Shown here: piece by piece, positions 11,701 to 20,841 of the stretch
How the letters are laid out: each line of letters starts with the position of its first letter
Numbering within the stretch: position 1 is the stretch's first letter
NCBI GenBank assembly: GCA_012295275.1
Contig: CM022672.1
Coordinates: forward strand, 26,710,430-26,774,429
Reading direction: 5' to 3'
Length of the DNA: 64,000 nucleotides
Origin: Chrysomallon squamiferum
Taxonomy: Eukaryota; Mollusca; Gastropoda; Neomphalida; Peltospiridae
Made by a program: the position numbers and the translations under genes
The notes under the pieces: generated by a model
What the model was told of the DNA's origin: nothing
What the model saw: only the letters and a program-made list of their open reading frames with translations
Databases searched by the model: none

Positions 11701-14700
11701 TTATTAATATTTTTTATTTTTTTTATTTTTATTTTTTATTTAGTCATTTTTTTTTTTTTATTTATTTATTTATTATTATTATTTTTTTATGAATTTTTTT
11801 TAAAAAAACTTTTAGTTTGGAAACATAATTAAAGATTCTTAACTTCATTTTCTTCACACATCTTTTTTTTTCCTCCATAATTTTTAAAAAATAATAAAAA
11901 TATTTTCTCATATTCAGATGTAAGAAGCTGATACGTGCATTGCGAGAAGAGTACAGAAACAGGTCTGCGTACATCTCCTATTTGGTGCGATGTCGCCAGG
12001 GACTTCTCATGTCTCTGTCTCACTTGCAACAGTTACTCAACAGAGCTCAGAGGTTAGTCCAGATTCACGCAGTATTGCTTTTATTTTATTCCATAAATGT
12101 TATAAACATTTTCCTCTGTAGCTGAGAGGCAGAGAATTTGTCAGAGAATTGAGAAGATTTGGGAACTCTTGTCTTTCAAGATTCTGTTTGTCTACATTAT
12201 TATTATTTTTTTTTTTTTTGGCAGATTGTCAACTCACATCTCAAATGTTTCTTGTCTCATCCTGAAATTTATAAATCATATTATAAATTTCTGATTTAAC
12301 AGGATTTCAAAATACAAGTTCATAACTCGAGGAACTCTGTCAACCTGATTCTTGAATAATCTCAGATTGCAACACATTTCTAATCTTTATTGGTTAATTA
12401 AAGATAAATACATTGAAAACAGATACATACAATGATATGTAATATAAACATATGCTGAGATGGTGTTTAAAAACAGTACTGATGTATTTTTCAGAGACAA
12501 GGAGATTTGTAACAAACACCTGGTAAATGTCTGTGTTCGACTGTTCATTGAAAAGAGGGAGAAGCAGGTTCTGTATTTTATATCAGACTTCCAGAAGCTC
12601 ACTGCTGCTGATGACAAGGTCTGTTGCATGTATTTTCCTTTTTTTTTCAAAATAATATATTATTTGTAAATAGTAATTATCTGCGTCTGATGAGTACAGG
12701 TAAATCTCCAGTATGGTGTAATTAATTTTCTTCTGACAGTGTTTGAACTGTAGAAATATTTTTTTTATATACACATTATCTTCCCAATTCTTTCTTTCGT
12801 TTATTGTCCTTTTCTGGTATCTCTCTGTTCAAGTTTTTAATTTTAATAATTTTTTATTTTGAGGGTGTATGTGTTTAAGTGAGATAAAGTAATATAAATG
12901 AATATAATTAAACTTTCATTTGTAACAAATTGTGTTTTCTTCTAGACTTACCTTGTGGAAAAGTTTCTGCAGCTGTTGTATAAGGAAATGGAACAAGATC
13001 CAATATGGAAAGGTAACAGAAGATATGTTTTTTTCATTACAACCTTATTTATTTATTTATCACAGAACATTGATTACAATGTCAATAATGTGCATGGTTA
13101 CAGTGTTTGAACTGAAGAAATATTTTGTGTATATATGGATGTTTTCCTTCAGTTTCTTTTTTTATTTCTCTTTTTTGTTTTTTTATTTCTATGCTGTTGT
13201 TGGTGGTGTTTTGTGGGCTTTTTTTTCATGTGTATATGTCTGTTTAAGTGAAGTGCAGTAATTAAAAATATATAATTAATTTAACTTTCATTTACAACAA
13301 ATTAATTGTCTTTTCTTCTAGAAATCAAAAAAATTATTCATGACTTGAATGCTGAATGTTTTCAAAGGATATAGTTAATAAAATTCCCATTAACATTCAG
13401 ATAGCTCTGTTTCTCTGTATCTGACAGAACATACTGACAACAAATTTTTTATATATATATATTGTTTGGAGTCTTGACATTTCAGACATCCAGTTTTTTT
13501 ATTCCTAGAGGGAATGAATATTCAGGGGGTGGGGGACAAATATTCTCTGACACTGGTGTTGTAAATTGAGCATTTTATTAAGTTTTCTAATGACAGTGTT
13601 GTTAATGAAGTATTTTATTAAGTTTTCTAATGACAGTGTTGTTAATGAAGTATTTAGTAAGTTTTCTAATGACAGTGTTGTTAATGAAGTACTTTATTAA
13701 GTTTTCTAATGACAGCATTGTTAATGAAGTACTTTATTAAGTTTTCTAATGACAGTGTTGTTAATGAAGTATTTAATAAGTTTTCTAATGACAGTGTTGT
13801 TAATGAAGTATTTAGTAAGTTTTCTAATGACAGTGTTGTTAATGAAGTACTTTATTAAGTTTTCTAATGACAGCATTGTTAATGAAGTACTTTATTAAGT
13901 TTTCTAATGACAGTGTTGTTAATGAAGTATTTAATAAGTTTTCTAATGACAGTGTTGTTAATGAAGTATTTAGAAAGTTTTCTAATGACAGTGTTGTTAA
14001 TGAAGTACTTTATTAAGTTTTCTAATGACAGCATTGTTAATGAAGTACTTTATTAAGTTTTCTAATGACAGTGTTGTTAATGAAGTATTTAATAAGTTTT
14101 CTAATGACAGTGTTGTTAATGAAGTATTTAGTAAGTTTTCTAATGACAGTGTTGTTAATGAAGTACTTTATTAAGTTTTCTAATGACAGCATTGTTAATG
14201 AAGTACTTTATTAAGTTTTCTAATGACAGTGTTGTTAATGAAGTATTTAATAAGTTTTCTAATGACAGTGTTGTTAATGAAGTATTTAGAAAGTTTTCTA
14301 ATGACAGTGTTGTTAATGAAGTACTTTATTAAGTTTTCTAATCAGTGTTGTTAATGAAGTATTTTAGTAAGTTTTCTAATGACAGTGTTGTTAATGAAGT
14401 ATTTAGAAAGTTTTCTAATGACAGAGTTGTTAATGAAGTATTTTATTAAGTTGTCTAATGACAGTGTTGTTAACGAAGTATTTTATTAAGTTTTCTAATG
14501 ACAGTGTTGTTAATGAAGTATTTAATAAGTTTTCTAATGACAGCATTGTTAATGAAGTATTTTATTAAGTTGTCTAATGACAGTGTTGTTAATGAAGTAT
14601 TTTATTAAGTTTTCTAATGACAGTGTTGTTAATGAAGTATTTATTAAGTTTTCTAATGACAGCATTGTTAATGAAGTACTTTATTAAGTTTTCTAATGAC

Positions 14701-15618
14701 AGTGTTGTTAATTAAGTATTTAGTAAGTTTTCTAATGACAGTGTTGTTAATGAAGTATTTAGTAAGTTTTCTAATCACAGCATTGTTAATGAAGTATTTT
14801 ATTAAGTTTTCTAATGACAGCATTGTTAATAAAGTACTTTAGTATGTTTTCTAATGACAGCATTGTTAATGAAGTACTTTATTAAATTTTCTAATGACAG
14901 TGTTGTTAATGAAGTATTTATTAAGTTTTCTAATGACAGAGTTGTTAATGAAGTATTTAGTAAGTTTTCTAATGACAGTGTTGTTAATGAAGTATTTATT
15001 AAGTTTTCTAATGACAGTGTTGTTAATGAAGTATTTATTAAGTTTTCTAATCACAGTGTTGTTGATGATGTATTTGATAATAAACTGTTTTTAGCTGCTA
15101 CTCAAGAACAGATGGATGATGCTCGACTGGCCATTGAGCGACTGCTGATGAGTCGAATCTACACACATGCATTATTTCCTAATGGTGACGGAGACTTCAT
15201 GCGTGACCAGTGAGTCGGTTTTACCTCAGAATAAATACTGTGTTGTTTCCATCACATATACTAGAATTAATGTATATTTAATTTTATCTACAAATACACA
15301 CACACACACAAGCACAGACACACAGAGAGTGAGATATATATTTTGTTGTTCATGTTGTTCATGTAAAATAATCCATCCAGCAGCTGTCATTTTCTTAGAA
15401 AGACATTTGAGTTAATAAATATTAACATTAGTGAGATGTTTGTTCAGGTTTTGTTAAACCAGTATTTGTTCATTCATCATGAAACAAAATCATAATCCAA
15501 ATCAAAACTTCTCAAACTTTTTTTTTTCTTCCTACATTTTTAATATAATAATGATCATTATATAACCTATTGTATATATTACAACATAAAATAATATTAT
15601 TTTTTGTATTAACTGTGC

Positions 15619-15654
<36 letters not shown>

Positions 15655-17069
15655 GCTTTAAAATTGGTTACTGCAATCTTCTTGAAATTTCTAATTCATA
15701 TATTTAACAAAATAAGAATTTAAAAAAAATAAAAGTTTAACCCTTTTTCTTTTTTTTTTCTTTTTTTTGCAAAAAAATAGACTAATTTACCAGCACATCA
15801 AGAAACTGTCTCAGGTGATTACTCCGTTTCACAAAGATCTGGGCATCCCACGAATGTACCATTTCGAGTGTCCCTGGCCTGCTGCACAGCGAGAGATTTA
15901 CATGATTAATGCTTACAAGGTATGATTAGCCATGTTGTCAGTCTCCTTGAGCGAGTCAGTGGAAAAACTTATCAGAACAAGTTTGTTGTGAAGCATTTGG
16001 GATGCATGTAAAAGAAAACAGAAATGTGTGCTACTGGCATACATATATAGTGTTGATAGTATTGTGTGGTCTGCAGAGAGTTCAGTGGTGTTGGAGTGTA
16101 TGCCAAGAATACAGTGTGAATTGGTTCAGTTTGTGTAAATGGATGTTGTGTTACTATAGTTTGTGTGTTGGGTTTTGTGTTACTACATTTTGTGTGAATG
16201 GGTGTTGTATTACTTCCGTTTGTGTGAATGAGTGTTGTGTTACTACTGTTTATGTGAATGGATGTTTTGTTATTACATTTGTGTTAATGGATGTTGTGTT
16301 AATGGATGTTGTGTTATTAAGTTTGTGTTAAAGGATGTTGTGTTATTACAGTTTGTGTTAATGGATGTTGTCTTATTACAGTTTGTGTGAAAGGGGTTTT
16401 TGTTATTACAGTTTGAGTGAATGGATGTTGTGTCATTAGAGTTGGTGTAAATGGGTGTTGTGCTACTGCTGTTGCTGTTGTTATTATTATTATTATTAAA
16501 ATGTTATTTTAGCATTTGCTAAAAGTAAAATTTATCCTGTACTTTGTGAAGTCTGAGGAAACATTTTCTATAATAATAAATAAGATCTGGCAAAAAACTG
16601 AAATGGTAGTAACAGTTGTGTATGAAATTATGGTAGCTTATTATTACATTTGTAATTTTTATTCTTGTTGTTGTTGTTGTTTTTGTTATCAGTAACGATA
16701 ACAATAATAATAACAGTAATATGCTATATAATAATGATGATAATAATAATAATAATAGTAGTGATTACTTATTTGTTATTCTTTTCTCTCTCACAGACAC
16801 CAAAAGACAAGCTGCAGTGTGTGCTGCAGTGTTCAATGACCATCATGAATCTTCTCAGCATGGCCAACGAGAAGTCTGTCCCCGCGGCCGACGACTTCAT
16901 TCCTGTGCTCATCTTCGTCATCATCAAAGCCAACCCCCCTTGTCTCCTGTCAACAATCCAGTACGTGAACAGCTTTTACAAGAACCGACTCGGAGGAGAG
17001 GAGGAGTACTGGTGGATGCAGTTTACATCTGCTGTGGAATTTATAAAGACTATGGACTATTCAGAATAG
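1..17069 (+). CDS. GAPVD1: GAPVD1 (RME-6), RasGAP and VPS9 domain Rab5 GEF; 5' partial, spliced
   Basis: Spliced gene running out of the left edge; about 45 N-terminal residues are missing compared with vertebrate GAPVD1. Exons: 1-991, 1572-1703, 1923-2121, 3238-3404, 4052-4196, 4637-4933, 5540-5703, 6575-6688, 7568-7634, (7802-7843 cassette), 8012-9099, 9339-9422, 9860-9901, 10467-10544, 10989-11430, 11918-12052, 12495-12618, 12946-13012, 15095-15209, 15781-15919, 16797-17069. All junctions are AG/GT and phases agree except at exon 11, where one base appears to be missing. Domain order is RasGAP, a long acidic Ser/Thr-rich linker with two WSTDVLASD motifs and an MFDPLS motif, then a helical bundle and VPS9. 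Known family role: GEF for Rab5 on clathrin-derived vesicles, binding AP-2, with a RasGAP-like N-terminus. The product is about 1,620 residues plus the missing start; the human protein is near 1,480, and the extra length is in the linker. Identity is very secure from end-to-end collinearity with human GAPVD1. Confidence 0.95.
1572..1703 (+). CDS. GAPVD1: GAPVD1 exon 2: end of RasGAP region
   Basis: Acceptor TTTCAACAG and donor GTAAAA; 132 nt, phase 0 to 0. The encoded [12 protein letters not shown] corresponds to CVAAFLDVVIGG of the human protein. Confidence 0.92.
1923..2121 (+). CDS. GAPVD1: GAPVD1 exon 3: linker after RasGAP
   Basis: Acceptor TATGTTGCAG. Donor GTAAAA follows ...CTGTTTAAAA and leaves phase 1, which matches the next exon. 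It encodes a Pro/Thr/Ser stretch ([14 protein letters not shown]) like the TP-rich segment in human GAPVD1. Without splicing the frame stops 7 codons later. Confidence 0.88.
2122..3237 (+). other. GAPVD1 intron 3, repeat-rich, no gene
   Basis: 1.1 kb intron. It holds an (AC)n/(TA)n microsatellite at about 2689-2725 and two degenerate copies of a ~100 bp ATTATTATTTAAAAC-containing segment (about 2938-3105). Nothing coding was recognised. Confidence 0.6.
3238..3404 (+). CDS. GAPVD1: GAPVD1 exon 4
   Basis: Acceptor TTCTGTGCAG and donor GTTTGT; 167 nt, phase 1 to 0. [20 protein letters not shown] aligns with the EEVLVISLG..LTPGMMSE block of vertebrate GAPVD1, which fixes the reading frame. Confidence 0.92.
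4052..4196 (+). CDS. GAPVD1: GAPVD1 exon 5
   Basis: Acceptor TATATTCCAG after a TG/CT-rich stretch, donor GTATGT; 145 nt, phase 0 to 1. The end reads [12 protein letters not shown], matching LRFSLCSDNLEG of the human linker. Confidence 0.9.
4637..4933 (+). CDS. GAPVD1: GAPVD1 exon 6: acidic Ser-rich linker
   Basis: Acceptor TGCTGCCAG and donor GTATGA; 297 nt, phase 1 to 1. Acidic and Ser-rich, with a repeated [13 protein letters not shown] stretch. The tail [11 protein letters not shown] aligns with LRKFEIRDMMG of human GAPVD1. Confidence 0.9.
5301..5500 (+). repeat. 23-bp minisatellite in GAPVD1 intron 6
   Basis: About 8.5 tandem copies of a unit like CCAGACTTTACATGTCAGTG plus TCA, with a few substitutions (TTT/TGT, TGTC/TGCC). 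It ends just before the acceptor of exon 7. Confidence 0.9.
5540..5703 (+). CDS. GAPVD1: GAPVD1 exon 7: first WSTDVLASD motif
   Basis: Acceptor GTAATTGCAG and donor GTAAGT; 164 nt, phase 1 to 0. [15 protein letters not shown] matches VSETWSTDVLGSD of the human protein almost exactly. The same motif recurs in the next exon. Confidence 0.93.
5694..6000 (+). repeat. ~160-bp tandem duplication of exon 7 end and donor
   Basis: The last bases of exon 7 and the start of its intron (5694-5842) recur at about 5853-6000. AATCCTTTTGTAAGT is matched by GATCCTTTTCTAAGT, and both copies end in GCTGCCATTTTCAG. The second copy has CT where the donor GT would be, so the splice site is dead. Confidence 0.6.
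6575..6688 (+). CDS. GAPVD1: GAPVD1 exon 8: second WSTDVLASD motif
   Basis: Acceptor TTTTCAG and donor GTCTCA; 114 nt, phase 0 to 0. [17 protein letters not shown] repeats the motif of exon 7 and matches the second copy in human GAPVD1 (SETTSEAWSVEVL). The 21-bp intron array at 6707-6996 starts directly behind it. Confidence 0.93.
6707..6996 (+). repeat. 21-bp minisatellite directly after exon 8
   Basis: About 14 tandem copies of GTTTCAGTACTGTTATAATT plus G, with variants (AATACT, ACCGG). It starts about 20 bases inside the intron. Because 21 is a multiple of three, long spurious reading frames run through it on both strands. Confidence 0.9.
7568..7634 (+). CDS. GAPVD1: GAPVD1 exon 9 (short linker exon)
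   Basis: Acceptor TGATTCCAG after a CATT-repeat pyrimidine tract, donor GTTTGT; 67 nt, phase 0 to 1. It encodes [22 protein letters not shown], acidic like the flanking linker. Placement rests on splice sites and phase rather than on conserved residues. Confidence 0.8.
7802..7843 (+). CDS. GAPVD1: Probable 42-nt cassette exon of GAPVD1
   Basis: A strong pyrimidine tract and CTCAACAG precede 42 nt that end at a good donor (CTA|GTAAAG). The segment is phase 1 to 1, the same as both neighbours, so it can be included or skipped without frame change. It would add about 14 residues ([14 protein letters not shown]). I have no homologue in mind; the call rests on splice signals and phase. Confidence 0.5.
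8012..9099 (+). CDS. GAPVD1: GAPVD1 exon 10: large linker exon
   Basis: Acceptor ATCTTTGCAG and donor GTGATA; 1,088 nt, phase 1 to 0. It encodes about 362 residues of disordered, acidic, Ser/Thr/Pro-rich linker. [12 protein letters not shown] (about 8716-8751) matches the LLAMFDPLSSHEG block of vertebrate GAPVD1. The end is Ser/Asp-rich with tandem [16 protein letters not shown] wording. This exon accounts for much of the extra length over the human protein. Confidence 0.92.
9339..9422 (+). CDS. GAPVD1: GAPVD1 exon 11 with apparent 1-base deletion
   Basis: Acceptor TTTTTACAG, donor GTAATA at 9423. Entered in the phase set by exon 10, the frame reads [17 protein letters not shown] and then stops at TAA 9414. 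The frame needed by the exit donor and exon 12 reads [12 protein letters not shown]. The switch falls in the run GGGTTTTTT (9386-9394), so one missing base there would give a continuous acidic-to-basic segment like the human DSDDEKSDRNRPWWRKRF region. The total coding length of the gene is also one base short of a multiple of three. Either a sequencing/assembly error or an allele-specific frameshift. Confidence 0.75.
9860..9901 (+). CDS. GAPVD1: GAPVD1 exon 12 (42 nt)
   Basis: Acceptor TAATTTTCAG and donor GTAAGT; 42 nt, phase 1 to 1. It encodes [13 protein letters not shown], a basic stretch. Only phase 1 entry is open; the other two frames hit a stop. Confidence 0.85.
10467..10544 (+). CDS. 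GAPVD1: GAPVD1 exon 13
   Basis: Acceptor CTTTCTGCAG and donor GTAAAT; 78 nt, phase 1 to 1. It encodes [20 protein letters not shown] and a few more residues ahead of the conserved helical region. Confidence 0.85.
10989..11430 (+). CDS. GAPVD1: GAPVD1 exon 14: start of helical bundle/VPS9 region
   Basis: Acceptor ATACTTTCAG and donor GTAAGA; 442 nt, phase 1 to 2. [14 protein letters not shown] matches EDILDKYRNAIKRT of human GAPVD1. [18 protein letters not shown] and [20 protein letters not shown] are near-diagnostic matches to the helical segment preceding VPS9. The exon end and donor are tandemly copied in the following intron (11393-11600). Confidence 0.95.
11393..11600 (+). repeat. 57-bp tandem repeat copying exon 14 end and its 5' splice site
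   Basis: The last 38 exonic bases of exon 14 plus 19 intronic bases (11393-11449) are repeated at 11450-11506 and 11507-about 11553, with a partial copy to about 11600. Each copy retains GATGG|GTAAGA, giving four potential donors. Use of any distal donor reads through GGG TAA and stops. Confidence 0.92.
11918..12052 (+). CDS. GAPVD1: GAPVD1 exon 15: helical bundle
   Basis: Acceptor CATATTCAG and donor GTTAGT; 135 nt, phase 2 to 2. [20 protein letters not shown] and YLVRCRQGL match the human CRKLLASIAEDYRKRAPYIA and YLTRCRQGL. Confidence 0.95.
12495..12618 (+). CDS. GAPVD1: GAPVD1 exon 16: helical bundle
   Basis: Acceptor TATTTTTCAG and donor GTCTGT; 124 nt, phase 2 to 0. The end [13 protein letters not shown] is almost identical to [13 protein letters not shown] of human GAPVD1. 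Confidence 0.95.
12735..13321 (+). repeat. Duplicated intron tail with second 3' splice site
   Basis: 12735-12945 (upstream of exon 17) is related to 13099-13321 in the next intron. Both contain CAGTGTTTGAACTG, then TGTTTAAGTGA, AACTTTCATTT, ACAACAAATT or AACAAATT, and end in TTTTCTTCTAG. The second copy is not followed by a copy of exon 17. Confidence 0.8.
12946..13012 (+). CDS. GAPVD1: GAPVD1 exon 17
   Basis: Acceptor TTTTCTTCTAG and donor GTAACA; 67 nt, phase 0 to 1. [20 protein letters not shown] matches AQVEDFLQFLYGAMAQDVIW. The upstream intron tail including this acceptor is duplicated downstream, giving a second TTTTCTTCTAG at 13321. Confidence 0.93.
13555..15083 (+). repeat. 39/40-bp minisatellite with higher-order structure in GAPVD1 intron 17
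   Basis: About 38 tandem units of GACAGTGTTGTTAATGAAGT followed by (A/ACT)TTTATTAAGTTTTCTAAT. Units are 39 or 40 bp. Variants (GCATTG, TTAATAAG, TTAGTAAG, TTAGAAAG) recur every four units, roughly 160 bp, between about 13690 and 14330. The array ends within a dozen bases of the acceptor of exon 18, and its last units are 39 bp. Confidence 0.95.
15095..15209 (+). CDS. GAPVD1: GAPVD1 exon 18: VPS9 domain
   Basis: Acceptor CTGTTTTTAG and donor GTGAGT; 115 nt, phase 1 to 2. [20 protein letters not shown] and [11 protein letters not shown] match the start of the VPS9 domain (QLAIERSVMNRIFKLAFYPN). The upstream minisatellite runs in the same open frame into this exon. Confidence 0.95.
15622..15653 (+). 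repeat. Poly-T tract (~32)
   Basis: Uninterrupted T run in GAPVD1 intron 18, about 125 bases upstream of the exon 19 acceptor. Confidence 0.95.
15781..15919 (+). CDS. GAPVD1: GAPVD1 exon 19: VPS9 domain
   Basis: Acceptor AAAAAAATAG downstream of a long pyrimidine tract, donor GTATGA; 139 nt, phase 2 to 0. [14 protein letters not shown] and [18 protein letters not shown] align with human VPS9 sequence. Confidence 0.95.
16110..16475 (+). repeat. ~29-30-bp degenerate minisatellite in GAPVD1 intron 19
   Basis: About a dozen diverged copies of a unit like TTTGTGTGAATGGATGTTGT plus GTTACTACA. It is followed by GTT/ATT trinucleotide repeats to about 16760. Confidence 0.85.
16797..17069 (+). CDS. 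GAPVD1: GAPVD1 last coding exon: VPS9 catalytic core and stop
   Basis: Acceptor CTCTCACAG; runs to TAG at 17067-17069. It contains the VPS9 catalytic block: [19 protein letters not shown] with the conserved Asp and Pro, then STIQYVNSF with the conserved Tyr. The Thr used by Rabex-5 is Asn here. [17 protein letters not shown] is the conserved tail. GEF activity on Rab5 is therefore expected. Confidence 0.96.
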   Translation, partial: TPKDKLQCVLQCSMTIMNLLSMANEKSVPAADDFIPVLIFVIIKANPPCLLSTIQYVNSFYKNRLGGEEEYWWMQFTSAVEFIKTMDYSE

Positions 17070-18138
17070 TGCTATATATATATATACACATATACGAGGA
17101 AAAAAAAAAGAACAAAAAAAGCTAAATTTATAATTTAATTTCTCTTATGATTTGAGGTGCTGTGAATGAATTGCGTTTTTGTTTTTTTTTCTCAGAATTA
17201 TCATGTTGTTTATTCAGGGCAATCTTGACTAAGCCAAGATATCGTTCAGACAGGGATATTAGTTAACATGGGACCACACAGAATTTGTCTTCTACCACTG
17301 TAATGTCCTAATAATACTGTGTATGTAACTGTAAGCAGAGAATCATGCAGTGTCTTTATTAACATTAATATCATTAACAACAAAACTGACCGTTTCTGAC
17401 ATTTAATTTTTCTTTATTTTTTCCTTATATAGTTAATATTATTATCATTTCTTCTTTTTTTAACCCCCACAATTCTACTTTATTTTTGTTTTGTTTACTA
17501 TTTTTTTTGGCTTTGTGGTAATATAAAACATCTTAAAAATTTTTAAAAACCATAGATTATCTGAAAAGAGTTTCAGGTATACTTAGTTGAAAATGTCTTT
17601 TTCAACCAGTAAACTGTGTTTAATGTCAAATTTGATTACATTTGTTTGAAATGTTTGAATTGAAAAAAAAAAAATTAAAAAATGCAACTAGAAAAGTAAT
17701 GCAGAGGACAAATTGTATCCAGAAGAATTTTTTGTAAAAACATTTCCAGGTCTTAAATGAAAAATATAAAATAAAATGAAATAATAATAATAATAATAAT
17801 AATTAAATAAAATGAAATACAAATAAAATAACTGGAATATGGTAAAAGACAAATAAATAAAAACTGTCCTGCATTGCTGATTTTTATTCACAAATGCAGT
17901 ATTGCATTTTTATCTCCAAGAAATAAATTACACAGAGAACAAAACATGAAACAGAAATCTGAATTAACTACTTTTTTTCTTCGTTTTCATTTGGGAAAAG
18001 ACTTTTCTTATTTTTCTGTTTATGTGATTTTAAAAATAAACAGAAAACTGATAATTTGAGATAATTCAATAATATTCCAAATCTTATATTGGCAACCATA
18101 AAATACTAGTGAATTTATCAACTTGCATGCATACACTC

Positions 18139-18141
<3 letters not shown>

Positions 18142-18174
<33 letters not shown>
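18142..18174. repeat. (AC)n microsatellite
   Basis: About 16 AC dinucleotides downstream of the GAPVD1 stop. Confidence 0.97.
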
Positions 18175-18176
<2 letters not shown>

Positions 18177-20788
18177 CATAGAGTAATTAGTAGGCAGTGA
18201 ATGGTACTGCAGTATTTCCTTATATTTTTAACAGTATTGTATGTTATTGTTTAAATGATTCATAATTCTGAAACCAGTTTGTATAAAACCAAGAAAGTAT
18301 TTCTGTTTATTTCAAAAAAAGAAAAGAAAGACATAAAGTTTTTTTGTGTTTTTTTAACCCATGTAAATAAGTCACAAATGACAAAATTATTGTAATGGTT
18401 TTGCTGAAAAATGAGTTGGAGATAAGCAGCTTTATCTTGTGTAATTAAAAGGTGTGTGCACTGTTGATATCCAAAATCAGAATATATTTTATGAATGTTT
18501 CTTATGCCAATCTCATATTACATTACTTGAAAAGATTCACTAAATTTTAAGGTTGCTGATATTTGTTTATGCAGTACATTGTAGCACAAATATTTATATA
18601 AAAATAGTCGTATTCTGTTATCAGCAAAGCTTTAATTTGTAAATAGATTCATTATGGTTTTACTGCAATTCTGCCTTCAAAATACATAGTGTGCTTATAT
18701 ATACATATATTTAATACATACATGTATATATATATATATATATAACTGCAAATAAGATAGCTAAAAGTAAATTAATATACAGTAAAATTTAAAAAAGAAA
18801 AAATCTTAGATTTGTTAGTGGGGTTTGTGGGGTGGTTTGTTTTTTGTTTATTTTGTGTGTGTGTTTGGTATTCATTTTGGTTACTAGTCAGTTTTATAAC
18901 ATGTAGAAAGATAATGTGATAACTGCATAATAATGTGTATAAACTCATTGAATATTTATTTCTTAGTACACTCTAATCACACATGAAATTATCTGTATAA
19001 TCCACAAAATGTCCCTGATTAGTTTTGTTTCGTTATTTTATTTTATTATTTTTTGTTTAGCTGGCATTAAGACAATTTACTTACTGTAATATTCAAGAGA
19101 GACATAAATTTTGAAAAATTATTTTATTCATAGCCAGAGTTTTCTTTATGTTGTTAAATATTTATAATTTCTAAAACCATAATTATTTTATGTGTATATA
19201 CTCATACATGTTTTCTATAAATATTTTTCAATATGATAATAATTCATTGAAGAGGGTTGATTAAGATTAAAATAAGTATGATTTGTACTTACAGGCATAC
19301 CTAATCACCTTATTAAGAAAGGTTTTTAAGTATTAATCTCAGCCCATAACTTTTGTTCTATTAGATTCTTTAGTGACATCATCAAAATAGTCAAATTTTC
19401 TTAAGTGATTTAAATACATTCAGATTTGTATTGGAATTTACAATTATTCTGATTATTCTGGTGTATCATTTTGCACTGGCTTTCTGAATGATGTACCAGA
19501 TGTAACAATCTTTTCTTAACAAGGTGACAAGACATGAAGGTAAGATTATGGCATTAATTAAGATTAATTTTTTAGATAATATAACACACCTACACATTCC
19601 TTTTTCATTTTTTAAAAACAACACGAAAAATATACATCATTTTTGTGTACTAAGTTTGTATCAAGCTTCCCCATAGGTCTGGAATCATAAAATAAAAAAA
19701 ACAAATACTAAAGCAAATAGTCTTGCTAACAAAAAGTGTATATCACTGGGATAATAATTAAATCTTGAGATATTCTATGGGAAAAATAAACGTTACAATG
19801 AAGAGATTTTTTTTTATGCTGGTTACGTCCTTTATGTTTGCCAATTCTGGACATGATACCAACTTTATAAGCACTCAGCAAATATCTGATTATAATGGTT
19901 TTATTCACTGAAAGTGCACACTTGTATTTGAAGAACAGATCACAATAAACTACTAACCCACCAAACTCTTGGAGAATACAGCTATATTCATTCTTATAGA
20001 CATATCATAATGTTAATTACTGTTACATGCTGAGTTATTTCCAGTTCCAACCAGTTGCTCCTTATGAAAGACTGTTAAGTAGTCCTGACTAGATTTACAT
20101 AAAAGATTGGTTGATAAGCCAGCTGAATGGTGGGATCAAACTACCTCGCTTTTATCATAATATATGTATTGGGGGGGGTGTTCATCTTGGGTTTTTTATT
20201 CACAAATTATTAAATTATTAATAAAAGCATATAAAAATTAATTAATAATGATTTTATTTGAAATAGGAATTATTTTCATTTTATGATTCCAGACTTAATG
20301 GAAGCAGTATATAACTAAACTGTATTTCTTATATCATTCATTTTGTTGTATGTCAGTTAAATTTCACTATATTTCTTATAACATTATATCCATATTTCGA
20401 AAATCTTACTAGATTTTTGGTTGTGTGTATGAAACATTTTGCTGAATTAATATATAAAGTTTTAATAAAAGTTTTTGATTTAATATTTATACATTAATAT
20501 TTTATTATTTGGTATTAAAAATTATTTGTGTCTTTAATGTTAGTATTAATTTTTAAATATTATGATATATGTACTTTAATGATTTCTAACAACTTTCTTA
20601 AAATCAAGGCATAAAATAAAGCCGTTGAATGCTTTATTGCCAGAACTGGTTTTCAGAATGAATTACAAAAAAAAAAAAAATGAAGTATATAAAAATATAC
20701 CTGAGATTTTTAAATTGGTGATAACCACAGCCCAGAATTAAACTATGCAATGAAGCAGAAGATTATAATGGTTAAAAATAAATGGCTG

Positions 20789-20791
<3 letters not shown>

Positions 20792-20838
<47 letters not shown>
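20792..20838. repeat. (AC)n microsatellite
   Basis: About 23 AC dinucleotides, followed by degenerate ACAC/ATAC sequence to about 21035. Confidence 0.97.

Positions 20839-20841
<3 letters not shown>

Noticed and set aside
14866-15054. Minus-strand frame with repeated [13 protein letters not shown]-like units
   Set aside because: Antisense translation of the 39-bp minisatellite; open only because the unit is a multiple of three.
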